A DNA stretch of 17,650 bases from assembly GCA_035939615.1 (NCBI GenBank), contig DASZFP010000044.1:1-17650 (forward strand), read 5' to 3'. Shown piece by piece: positions 1-6,919 of the stretch; within the stretch, counting starts at the first letter, position 1, and each line of letters starts with the position of its first letter. This stretch comes from VBCK01 sp035939615. GTDB lineage: Bacteria > Pseudomonadota > Gammaproteobacteria > Burkholderiales > Burkholderiaceae_F. The position numbers and the translations under genes were made by a program. Below the pieces are notes generated by a model that saw nothing but the letters and a program-made list of their open reading frames with translations, had not been told where the DNA came from and did not search any database.

Positions 1-699
1 ACGTGGCTGCCGAATTTCCACGTGCTGATCACGGACCAGGCCAATAACCGCATCATCGAAGTGAATTTGCGCAAGGAGATCGTTTGGCAGTATCCCGGCT
101 CGAACACCAACCCGGCCGCTCTGCTCAACAACCCGAACTCCGCCGAGCTGCTGGACAACGGCCACATCTTAATTTCCGATGAAAACAACAACCGGGCCAT
201 CGAGGTCACGCGCGACGATCAAATCGTCAAGACGTTCACCGCCGGGGGCACGGTGGGTGCCGTGGCCTTCTCCAGCCGCCTGGCCAATGGGGACACGCTG
301 CTGACCGATGCCGGCAACTCCCGCGCGGTCGAAGTCGACGCCAACGACAACGTCGTCTGGGAATACAAAACCAACACGGACCCGCTGAGCGTTCCCACGC
401 CCCCGGGACCGCTGCCGACTCGGGCCGTGCGGCTGCGCGATGGCGACACGTTGATCAGCGACCAGTTCAACAATCGCGTGATCCGGGTCAGCCGGGGCAA
501 GCAGATTGTCGCCAGCTACGGCCTGCCGCTCACCGGCAGCCTCCTGGCGACGCTTGCGAGCGGCACCCTGATCGGGAGCAACGTCGGCTTCGACCTCCAG
601 AGCACGCAAAAAGGACTGTATTCGCCGTACGACGCCAAGATCGTCGGCGACTACACGGGTTTGACGCCGCCGATCGACTTCGAGGACGAAGGCGACTGA
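1..699 (+). CDS. NHL/PQQ-like beta-propeller protein, 3' part only
   Basis: Frame 1 is open from the first base of the window to the TGA at 697-699, so this is the C-terminal 232 residues of a longer protein; the GTG at 22 is an internal Val and not a convincing start. The visible part is built of repeats of about 45-55 residues, each with a strand motif of the type [ST]D-x-x-N-x-R-x-[IV]-x-V: TDQANNRIIEV, SDENNNRAIEV, TDAGNSRAVEV and SDQFNNRVIRV. Alternating strands such as VVWEYKTN follow. This is the pattern of NHL or PQQ-like beta-propeller blades, which usually make protein-protein or ligand contacts and are often extracytoplasmic. The end is acidic (DFEDEGD). No catalytic residues can be assigned and the N-terminus, with any signal peptide, lies outside the window. 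Its last 49 bases overlap the convergent MFS gene. The fold is fairly sure; the function is unknown. Confidence 0.8.
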   Translation, partial: TWLPNFHVLITDQANNRIIEVNLRKEIVWQYPGSNTNPAALLNNPNSAELLDNGHILISDENNNRAIEVTRDDQIVKTFTAGGTVGAVAFSSRLANGDTLLTDAGNSRAVEVDANDNVVWEYKTNTDPLSVPTPPGPLPTRAVRLRDGDTLISDQFNNRVIRVSRGKQIVASYGLPLTGSLLATLASGTLIGSNVGFDLQSTQKGLYSPYDAKIVGDYTGLTPPIDFEDEGD

Positions 700-2126
700 C
701 CGCTGGCCCTTGATCCGGAAATGCTGGGCGCCGAGCGGATCAGCGCGGCGCCCAGCAGGCAGGCCGTGGCGGCGAACGCCGCGCCGACCAGAAACGCGGC
801 GTGGTAGCCCCCAGCCAGCGCGGCGACCGGATCGGCTCCGTGGGCGCGCAGCGCGTCGGTGCGCGCCGCTGCCAGGCTGGCGAGCACCGCAAGCCCCAGC
901 GCGCCGCCCATCATGAACGACGTATTGACCACGCCTGAGGCCAGGCCCGACTCTTCCGGCGCCACATCGCTCATCGCGGCCAGCAGCACCGGGTTTAGCG
1001 CCATGCCGGCGCCCAGCCCGAGCAGCGTCATCGCCGGCAACACGTCGAGCGCGAAGCGTGCGTCGAGGGGCGCCCGCGCGAACAGCGCCAGCCCGCCGGC
1101 CGCCAGCAGCAGCCCGAGCGCCAGCGGCCGTCGCAGGCCGAAGCGCATCACGATGCGCGCGGACAGGCCGAGCGAGAACGCTGCCATGATCAGGTTCGCC
1201 GGCAGGTAGGCCAGCCCGACCTGCATTGCGCTGTAGCCCAGCACCAGCTGAAGGTACAGCGCCGAGATGAAGAACCATGCGAACATGGCGGCTGCCCACA
1301 GGACAGCGACCGCATCGGCCGTGGCGACATTGCGCAACCTGAAAAGGCGCAGCGGCATCAGAGGGTCGCGAACGTGCGCTTCGATCGTGAGGAACGCAGC
1401 CAGCAGCAGCACGGCTGCGCCCAGCAAACCGGCAGTCCGCGCCGAAGTCCATCCAGCCTCGTTGCCGTTGACGATCGCGTACACGGCCAGCATCAGGGCC
1501 GCCGTCACGGTGGCCGCGCCGGCCACGTCCAGTCGCACGGTCGCCGAATCCACGCAGCCCGCCGGTAGCAGGGCGCGGCACGCTGCGAACACGACCGCGC
1601 CGATCGGCAGATTGACCAGGAAGACCCAGTGCCAGGACAGCGTGCTGGTCAGAAATCCGCCCGCCAGCACGCCGATGCTGCCGCCGCTCGCGCATACGAA
1701 GCTGTAGACGCCCATCGCCCGCGCGCGCTCGTCCGGTTCGCTGAACAGATTCATGATCAGCGACAGCGCAACCGCCGTCACGACGGCGCCGCCCAGCCCC
1801 TGCACCGCCCGCGCGGCGATCAGCATCTGCTGCGAGCCGGCCAGGCCGCACGCCAGCGAGGCGAGCGAGAACAACGTGATGCCTAGCAAAAACAGCCGGC
1901 GCCGCCCGTACAGATCGCCGAGCCGGCCGCCGAGCAGCAGGAACCCGCCGTACGTGAGCAGGTACGCGTTCACGACCCATACCAGCGACTTGCCGAAATG
2001 AAGGTCCGCCTGGATCGATGGAAGTGCGACGTTCACGATGGTGGTATCCAGCACGATCATCAGGACTCCGGCGCACAGCAGGTACAGCGATAACCAGCGC
2101 TTGCGGCCTTCGATGCGGGTGCTCAT
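651..2126 (-). CDS. MFS drug/solute exporter, DHA2 (EmrB/QacA-type, 14 TM)
   Basis: A 491-residue inner-membrane protein of the major facilitator superfamily, drug:H+ antiporter-2 group. Seen in the sequence: the first helix carries the DHA2 signature LDTTIVNVALPSI (about residues 26-38); motif A is GGRLGDLYGRRR (66-77) in the loop after helix 2; the segment WHWVFLVNLPIG (165-176) matches the conserved end of helix 6 in this group. Length and the number of hydrophobic stretches fit 14 transmembrane helices. These proteins export cationic or amphipathic compounds using the proton gradient; the substrate cannot be read from sequence. The start ATG is at 2124-2126. No emrA-like adaptor or TetR/MarR-type regulator gene is adjacent. 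The Ser/Lys-rich tail (after about residue 465) is encoded by DNA that also codes for the end of the convergent beta-propeller gene. It lies 106 bp downstream of the cytochrome c gene on the same strand, so it may or may not share its transcript. Confidence 0.9.
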   Translation of the reverse strand: MSTRIEGRKRWLSLYLLCAGVLMIVLDTTIVNVALPSIQADLHFGKSLVWVVNAYLLTYGGFLLLGGRLGDLYGRRRLFLLGITLFSLASLACGLAGSQQMLIAARAVQGLGGAVVTAVALSLIMNLFSEPDERARAMGVYSFVCASGGSIGVLAGGFLTSTLSWHWVFLVNLPIGAVVFAACRALLPAGCVDSATVRLDVAGAATVTAALMLAVYAIVNGNEAGWTSARTAGLLGAAVLLLAAFLTIEAHVRDPLMPLRLFRLRNVATADAVAVLWAAAMFAWFFISALYLQLVLGYSAMQVGLAYLPANLIMAAFSLGLSARIVMRFGLRRPLALGLLLAAGGLALFARAPLDARFALDVLPAMTLLGLGAGMALNPVLLAAMSDVAPEESGLASGVVNTSFMMGGALGLAVLASLAAARTDALRAHGADPVAALAGGYHAAFLVGAAFAATACLLGAALIRSAPSISGSRASGQSPSSSKSIGGVKPV

Positions 2127-2232
2127 ATCGGGTCCTCTTCGGTCAGCTACGCCTAGTCGAACGGCGGCCGCCGGATTCGACCACCCGGTCCGATTCCCAC
2201 CCGCTTTGCGGGGGCGCGCGCGCCGCGCCGGG

Positions 2233-2826
2233 TCACCGCAGCCCGGCCAGGAATCGGCTGACGTCGGTGATGTCCTGGTCCGACAGCGGTTGCGCGGCTT
2301 CGCTCATCGTGCCGTCGATATCCGAACGTTCGCCGGACTTGAAGCCGCGCAGCTGCTTGACCAGGTAGTCGTATGGCAGACCCGCCAGGCGCGGAATCTG
2401 GTTCTGTCCCGCGAAGGTCGAGGTATGGCAGGAATCGCAGTGATTTCTGGCCACGACGGCCTGACCCGATTCGGATCCGGCCTGGTCGGTTGTCGGACTC
2501 GGACCCAACGCCTTCTGCTCGGAGTAGTAGGCCGCGATGTCCTTCATGTCGGTGTCGGTCAGCTTGGCTGCAAACGGGCTCATCAGCTCGTTGATGCGGC
2601 GGTGCTCGCGAAACTGCAGCAACTGGTAATAGATGTAAAGAGGCGGCTGGCCGGCCAGCGACGGGATCAGCGGGTTGGGCGAATGGCCGTCGGTGCCGTG
2701 GCACGTGGTGCAGACTTCGGTCTTCGCCCGTCCGGCGGAACTGTCCGCGCCGTGCACGGCGACGACGACCCACATCGCCGACATCAACGCGCCGAAGCGG
2801 GCCACATCGACCGCACGCACTCGCAT
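2233..2826 (-). CDS. Diheme c-type cytochrome, cytochrome c4-like
   Basis: A 197-residue exported electron carrier. Residues 1-26 form a signal peptide ending in AVHGA. Two class-I cytochrome c domains follow in tandem, each with a heme-binding CxxCH: CTTCH at 39-43 and CDSCH at 130-134. Each domain also has a plausible distal methionine: Met82 (ELMSPFAAKL) and Met174 (GTMSEAAQPLS). The spacing, the LAGQPP / LAGLPYDYL segments and the length match the cytochrome c4/c553 family, which carries electrons in the periplasm to oxidases. The gene starts 17 bp after the PQQ dehydrogenase stop, with GGGAG upstream of the ATG, so the two almost certainly form an operon and the cytochrome is probably the physiological acceptor of the dehydrogenase. 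That pairing is inferred from context. Confidence 0.92.
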   Translation of the reverse strand: MRVRAVDVARFGALMSAMWVVVAVHGADSSAGRAKTEVCTTCHGTDGHSPNPLIPSLAGQPPLYIYYQLLQFREHRRINELMSPFAAKLTDTDMKDIAAYYSEQKALGPSPTTDQAGSESGQAVVARNHCDSCHTSTFAGQNQIPRLAGLPYDYLVKQLRGFKSGERSDIDGTMSEAAQPLSDQDITDVSRFLAGLR

Positions 2827-2843
2827 GGCGTCTGAGGCGCTCC

Positions 2844-4079
2844 CTACTTGCGGTAGGCGATGCGGTAGATGGCCCCGGCGAGGTCGTCGGACACCAGCAA
2901 GGCGCCGTCCGGAGCGACCTGTACGTCGACCGGTCGTCCCCAGTGGCTTTCACCCTGCAAAAACCCGGTCGCGAACGGTTCGTACTTCACGGGCTGACCG
3001 CTGTCGTCGAGTACGACCCGGCTCACGTTGAAGCCGTTCTTTTTCGTTCGGTTCCACGAACCGTGCTCCGCAATGAAGATGTTGTTCCGGTACTCGGCCG
3101 GAAACTGGCGGCCCGTATAAAAGCGCATCCCCAGCGATGCCACGTGCGGACCGAGCTTCAGCGCCGGCGGATCGAATTCCTTGCACGAACGGCCCTTGCC
3201 GAATTCGTCGTCCAGCAGATCGCCCTGGTGGCAGAACGGAAACCCGAAGTTCATTCCCTTGCGCGTTACTCGATGCAAGGTGTCGTTCGGAAGCTCGTCG
3301 CCCAGCCAGTCGCGGCCGTTGTTGGTGAACCACAGCTCTTTGGTCAACGGATGAAAATCCATGCCGACGCTGTTGCGCACTCCGGTGACGACCGTTTCGA
3401 GCACTCCCCGATCCGGATCGACACGGACGATCTGAGCGTGCGTGACCGGCGGGATCACGATGTTGCCCGGCGAGCCGATCTGGAAATACAGCCAACCGTC
3501 CGGGCCCAGCGTCATGAACTTCCAGCCGTGCGCTTCGTCTTTCGGTAGCGCATCGAAAACGACCACGGGTTGCGGCGGGCTGTCCAGGTGCGACTCGATG
3601 TCGTCATAGCGCAGGATGCGCGAGACCTCGGCTACGTACAGCGAGCCGTTCCTGAACGCGACACCGTTGGGCCGATGCAGACCCTTCAGCAGCGGCTTGA
3701 CTTCGCGCCGGTCGCCGTGGTCGACGATCGCGTAGACGGTTTCGACGAAGCGGGTGCCGACGAACAACGTGCCGTTCTTGCCGAACGTCATCGACCGCGC
3801 GTTGGGTATGCCGCTCGCCCACACCGAAATCCCGAAGCCCTCTGGCAGCTTGACGTTGCCGATCGGGATTTCCTCGAGCGCAAGAGCCGTCAGCGGCGGC
3901 GGATGCGGAGACAGGTTCATCCCTTCCTGATCAGGCTTGCGTCCCTGGGCCCAGGCCGGCGGGACCGCGGGCGCGGCGGCCGGCGGCGCCGGCGCGGTCT
4001 GCTGGGCCAGGGCGCTCACGAGCGAGACCATCGAGCCCACAGTGACCCACCCAGCCGTCCGCAATCCGGAAGTGAGCAT
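2844..4079 (-). CDS. PQQ-dependent sugar dehydrogenase (sorbosone dehydrogenase family), exported
   Basis: A 411-residue periplasmic protein with a signal peptide ending near SALAQQ (residues 22-27), a Pro/Ala-rich linker (28-45) and then a single beta-propeller of the soluble PQQ glucose/sorbosone dehydrogenase class. Recognisable pieces are LPEGFGISVWASG (78-90, first blade), GLHRPNGVAF (133-142), HGWKFMTLGPDGWLYF (184-199, where His184 lies where the catalytic His of soluble glucose dehydrogenase sits), GVRNSVGMDFHP (233-244, with the PQQ-contacting Arg-Asn), and GRPVDVQVAPDGALLVSDD near the end. Family members oxidise aldoses or related carbonyl sugars with PQQ and Ca2+. The substrate cannot be told here. 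Cys283 and Cys299 could form a disulfide. The start ATG has an AGGGGA-type ribosome site just upstream. It heads the operon with the diheme cytochrome and is divergent from chrB. PQQ biosynthesis genes are not in the window. Confidence 0.88.
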   Translation of the reverse strand: MLTSGLRTAGWVTVGSMVSLVSALAQQTAPAPPAAAPAVPPAWAQGRKPDQEGMNLSPHPPPLTALALEEIPIGNVKLPEGFGISVWASGIPNARSMTFGKNGTLFVGTRFVETVYAIVDHGDRREVKPLLKGLHRPNGVAFRNGSLYVAEVSRILRYDDIESHLDSPPQPVVVFDALPKDEAHGWKFMTLGPDGWLYFQIGSPGNIVIPPVTHAQIVRVDPDRGVLETVVTGVRNSVGMDFHPLTKELWFTNNGRDWLGDELPNDTLHRVTRKGMNFGFPFCHQGDLLDDEFGKGRSCKEFDPPALKLGPHVASLGMRFYTGRQFPAEYRNNIFIAEHGSWNRTKKNGFNVSRVVLDDSGQPVKYEPFATGFLQGESHWGRPVDVQVAPDGALLVSDDLAGAIYRIAYRK

Positions 4080-4183
4080 TCGTTTCCCCTCGGTACGCGC
4101 CGCGAAATGATAAGGCGGCGTCTCGCGGCATTGTCATTCGGCCGTAGTGGCACCGAGGGAATGCAGCCATGGGGCGACTCTGG

Positions 4184-4219
4184 TGTAGAATAAACTACAT
4201 TAAAGTTATATACGTGACA
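4184..4219 (+). promoter_or_regulatory. AT-rich promoter/operator region of the chr operon
   Basis: In a region of about 65% GC the 36 bases before chrB are strongly AT-rich. They contain a perfect 5-bp inverted repeat with a 6-bp spacer, TGTAGAATAAACTACA (4184-4199), and a second smaller one, AACT/AGTT (4193-4207). TAGAAT at 4186-4191 and TTATAT at 4206-4211 both resemble a -10 box; no good TTGACA is visible. Described ChrB proteins act as chromate-responsive repressors of their own operons, so this palindrome is the obvious candidate operator, but that is inference. The divergent PQQ dehydrogenase starts at 4079, so the whole 4080-4219 gap must also hold its promoter. Confidence 0.5.
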
Positions 4220-5191
4220 ATGAGCGTCTTGCGAGACTGGCATCTGCTGGTGCTGACACTGCCGACCGAGAATGCGACCGCGCGCATGCGCTTCTGGCGC
4301 GCCTTGAAGGCCCTGGGCTGCGCGGTGCTGCGCGATGGCGTGTATCTGCTGCCGCAGAACGAAACCAGCGGGGTGGCGTTGCAGGAACTGGTCGAGGCGA
4401 TCGCGGAGGCGGGCGGCACCGCGAACCTGGTCCAGGCGACCAGCCGCGACCGCGCTCAGGATGAGCTGTTCCGCGGGCTGTTCGACCGCACCGACGACTA
4501 TGTGGCGCTCACCGGGTCTCTCGGCGCGGCCCGCAAGTCGCTGTCCAGGCTGTCGACGCCCCAGATCGGCCGCCTGGTGCGCCGGCTGCGGCGCGAGTAC
4601 GAAGCGCTGCGCGGGATCGATTTTTTCCCGGCGGAAGCGGCTACGCGCGCCGAGGCGAGTTGGACCGATTTCATCGGTGTGGTCGACACCGTCCTTTCGC
4701 CCGACGAGCCGCACCCAGCCGACGGCGCGATCCCGCGCCTGGACCGGAAAGACTACCAAGGTCGCACCTGGGCCACGCGGCGCCATTTGTGGGTCGATCG
4801 CGTCGCCAGCGCCTGGCTGATTCGCTGCTTCATCGACCCGAAGGCCCGCTTCGTGTGGCTCGACAAGCCGGCGTCCTGTCCCAAGAAGGCCCTGGGTTTC
4901 GATTTCGACGGCGCAGCATTCACGCACGTCGGAGACCGGGTGACCTTCGAGGTGCTGCTTGCGAGCTTCGGGCTCGATCGGGACCCGGCGCTCGGGCGCC
5001 TGGGCGAGCTGGTGCATGCGCTCGATGTGGGTGGCCCGGTGGTGCCGGAGTCCAGCGGCTTCGAGGCGCTGATGACGGGCGCGCGCCAGCGTGCGGCCGA
5101 TGATGACGCTCTGTTGGAACAGATGACGCCGATGCTCGACGCGCTGCACGCCTTTTACTCGGGCCCGGCGGCGAAGGAGAAGCGCCGGTGA
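4220..5191 (+). CDS. chrB: ChrB, chromate-responsive regulator (two-domain form)
   Basis: A 323-residue cytoplasmic protein from the ATG at 4220. The reading frame is open back to an ATG at 4169, but that extension would translate the AT-rich promoter, so I reject it; GTG at 4214 is a second option. No Shine-Dalgarno sequence precedes the ATG, and if TTATAT is the -10 the transcript would be nearly leaderless. The N-terminal part (1 to about 165, DWHLLVLTLP, LRDGVYLLP, LRREYEALRGIDFFP) matches the ChrB N-terminal domain. The C-terminal part from about 182 (TRRHLWVDRVASAWLIRCF, FTHVGDRVTFEVLL, LGELVHALD) is the ChrB_C 'chromate resistance' domain. Known ChrB proteins repress chr operons and are released by chromate. 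The gene overlaps chrA by four bases. The family call is firm; the effector is assumed from the family. Confidence 0.92.
   Translation: MSVLRDWHLLVLTLPTENATARMRFWRALKALGCAVLRDGVYLLPQNETSGVALQELVEAIAEAGGTANLVQATSRDRAQDELFRGLFDRTDDYVALTGSLGAARKSLSRLSTPQIGRLVRRLRREYEALRGIDFFPAEAATRAEASWTDFIGVVDTVLSPDEPHPADGAIPRLDRKDYQGRTWATRRHLWVDRVASAWLIRCFIDPKARFVWLDKPASCPKKALGFDFDGAAFTHVGDRVTFEVLLASFGLDRDPALGRLGELVHALDVGGPVVPESSGFEALMTGARQRAADDDALLEQMTPMLDALHAFYSGPAAKEKRR
5174..5180 (+). promoter_or_regulatory. Ribosome binding site of chrA, inside chrB
   Basis: AAGGAGA lies seven bases before the GTG at 5188. It supports a GTG start that overlaps the chrB stop (GTGA at 5188-5191) and therefore translational coupling of ChrB and ChrA. 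Confidence 0.75.
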
Positions 5192-6360
5192 ACGATGCGC
5201 TTCCGCATCCGCCGCCACCGCGTTACACGCTGTGGGAGCTGGTGCTTTATGCACTCAAGCTGGGCAGCATCGGCTTCGGCGGTCCCGTGGCGCTGGTGGG
5301 CTACATGCATCGCGACCTGGTCGAGCGGCGCGGCTGGATATCGGAGGCCGATTACAAGCAGGGCTTGACGCTGGCGCAGCTGATGCCGGGCCCGCTGGCG
5401 GCGCAACTGGCCATGTACCTGGGATACGTTCACTACCGCGTGCGCGGCGCAACCATCGTCGGTGTGGCATTCGTTCTGCCGTCGTTCGTGATGGTCGTCG
5501 CGCTCGGCTGGCTGTACGTCCGCTATGGAGGACTGGCCTGGATGCAGGCGGTGTTCTACGGGGTCGGCGCGGCTGTGATCGGAATCATCGCCATCGGCGC
5601 GTACCGGCTGACGCGCAAGAGCATCGGCCGCGATCCGCTTCTGTGGGCCATCTACCTGGCGAGCGCGGCGATCACGGCGCTGACCGCGTCGGAATTCGTC
5701 GGGGTGTTCCTGCTGGCCGGCGCGCTGGTGTGGCTGGTGCGCGCGCCCCCCAAGTGTCTGAAACGGCCGGGAAGCGCCCTGTCGCTGGGGGCGCTCGCGC
5801 TTCCGGCCGCCCACATTGACTGGCCACTGCTGGGTCAGATCCTCGGGTTCTTCGCCAAGGCGGGCGCGTTCGTTTTCGGCAGCGGACTGGCCATCGTGCC
5901 GTTCCTGTACGGCGGCGTGGTCACCGAGCATCACTGGCTGAACGAACGTCAGTTCGTCGATGCGGTGGCCGTCGCGATGATCACGCCGGGCCCGGTCGTG
6001 ATCACGGTCGGGTTCATTGGCTATTTGATCGCCGGCTTGCCGGGTTCCATCGCGGCGGCCGCTGGCACCTTCCTGCCTTGCTATCTTTTCACGGTCATCC
6101 CGGCGCCGTACTTCAAGAAGCACGGCAAGCGTCCGGCCATTGTCGCTTTCGTCGACGGCGCCACGGCGGCGGCGGTCGGCACCATCGCGGGGGCTGTCGT
6201 AGTTCTGGGTCGGCGCTCCTTGATCGATGTGGCGACGCTGCTGATCGCACTCGCCGCTGTCAGCATCCTGCTGACGTTCAGGAAGTTACCTGAACCGGTG
6301 ATCGTCGCAGCCGCCGCGGCAGCCGGCTTACTGCTGTTTCCTGTCGCACACCACCCGTAG
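5188..6360 (+). CDS. chrA: ChrA chromate transporter, long two-half form (first copy)
   Basis: A 390-residue inner-membrane protein of the CHR family, which moves chromate (a sulfate analogue) out of the cytoplasm using the proton motive force. The long-chain form is two homologous halves, and both signatures are visible twice: FGGPVALVGYM (30-40) and LMPGPLAAQLAMYLGY (65-80) in the first half, FGSGLAIVPFLYGGVV (230-245) and ITPGPVVITVGFIGYLIAG (265-283) in the second. Many hydrophobic helices follow each signature. The start GTG overlaps the chrB TGA and has a good ribosome site. The second half differs from the other chrA in this window (GSG versus GGG, PGPVVITVG versus PGPLFALAA), so the two are old paralogues and not a recent duplication. 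A ribosome site GGGAGAA follows for the next gene. Confidence 0.93.
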   Translation: MNDALPHPPPPRYTLWELVLYALKLGSIGFGGPVALVGYMHRDLVERRGWISEADYKQGLTLAQLMPGPLAAQLAMYLGYVHYRVRGATIVGVAFVLPSFVMVVALGWLYVRYGGLAWMQAVFYGVGAAVIGIIAIGAYRLTRKSIGRDPLLWAIYLASAAITALTASEFVGVFLLAGALVWLVRAPPKCLKRPGSALSLGALALPAAHIDWPLLGQILGFFAKAGAFVFGSGLAIVPFLYGGVVTEHHWLNERQFVDAVAVAMITPGPVVITVGFIGYLIAGLPGSIAAAAGTFLPCYLFTVIPAPYFKKHGKRPAIVAFVDGATAAAVGTIAGAVVVLGRRSLIDVATLLIALAAVSILLTFRKLPEPVIVAAAAAAGLLLFPVAHHP

Positions 6361-6383
6361 CATCGCACTGGGAGAATGACATC

Positions 6384-6839
6384 ATGAAATGGGTGACACG
6401 TGAACGTCCGAAAATCGACCGCATCGCCTGCCCCTGGCTAATTTCGCGATTCATCGACGGGGAACCGGAATTTCTCTACGTCCCCACGCCCGACGTGTTC
6501 GAGGTCGCGCAGCGCACAGGAGCCATACCGTACGACATACCCGGCGCCGAGCTGTCGCATGTCGGTGATCTGTGCAGCTTCGACGCGTTCCTCGGCAAGT
6601 ACGCACTGAGTGATCCGGCTCTTCAGTCGCTGGCGAAGATCGTCCGCGGCGCCGACACGTCACGGCCGGAGCTCACGCCGCAATCGGCCGGCCTGTATGC
6701 AATTTCGCTCGGCTTGTCGCACAGCTTCGCCGACGATCACGAGATGTTGCGGCATGGGCTGATTCTGTATGACGCGCTGTATGCCTGGTGCAAGTCCTGC
6801 CAGAGTGAAGCGCATGGCTGGCCGCCGCTACCCGGCTGA
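6384..6839 (+). CDS. Stand-alone ChrB C-terminal-domain protein
   Basis: A 151-residue cytoplasmic protein consisting only of the ChrB_C domain. Residues 11-25 (IDRIACPWLISRFID) line up with VDRVASAWLIRCFID of the full-length ChrB in this window, and SHVGDLCSFDAFLGKYALSD (58-77) lines up with its THVGDRVTFEVLLASFGLD. It has no N-terminal regulatory domain, so it is unlikely to be a DNA-binding repressor itself; it may be a chromate sensor, an accessory or a still uncharacterised enzyme. A C-terminal Cys-x-x-Cys (Cys136, Cys139, AWCKSC) and Cys16 and Cys64 could be redox- or metal-active. The ATG at 6384 has GGGAGAA nearby and follows chrA by 23 bp, so it is in the same operon. Confidence 0.85.
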   Translation: MKWVTRERPKIDRIACPWLISRFIDGEPEFLYVPTPDVFEVAQRTGAIPYDIPGAELSHVGDLCSFDAFLGKYALSDPALQSLAKIVRGADTSRPELTPQSAGLYAISLGLSHSFADDHEMLRHGLILYDALYAWCKSCQSEAHGWPPLPG

Positions 6840-6919
6840 GCTACGCGGCGCGGTCGCTGGTCGCAGGGTTACCTTTCCGCTCTTCAATCGTCCTTGGCCT
6901 CGCATCGGGAGAACACCTC

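Noticed and set aside
169..2076. A 635-residue minus-strand open frame over the propeller and MFS genes
   Set aside because: It is an out-of-frame shadow of the MFS gene: Arg/Ala/Gly-rich, low in hydrophobic segments and without any recognisable domain.
2200..2212. CCCGC-TTT-GCGGG hairpin downstream of the cytochrome c gene as a terminator
   Set aside because: The stem is only 5 bp and no T-run follows on the minus strand, so a rho-independent terminator is not supported.
4169..4219. Earlier ATG for chrB adding 17 residues
   Set aside because: The extension would translate the AT-rich palindromic promoter, and the family N-terminus begins near the ATG at 4220.
4016..5254. A 412-residue minus-strand open frame opposite chrB
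   Set aside because: Arg/Gln/His-rich composition typical of antisense frames in GC-rich DNA; chrB on the plus strand has clear family motifs throughout.
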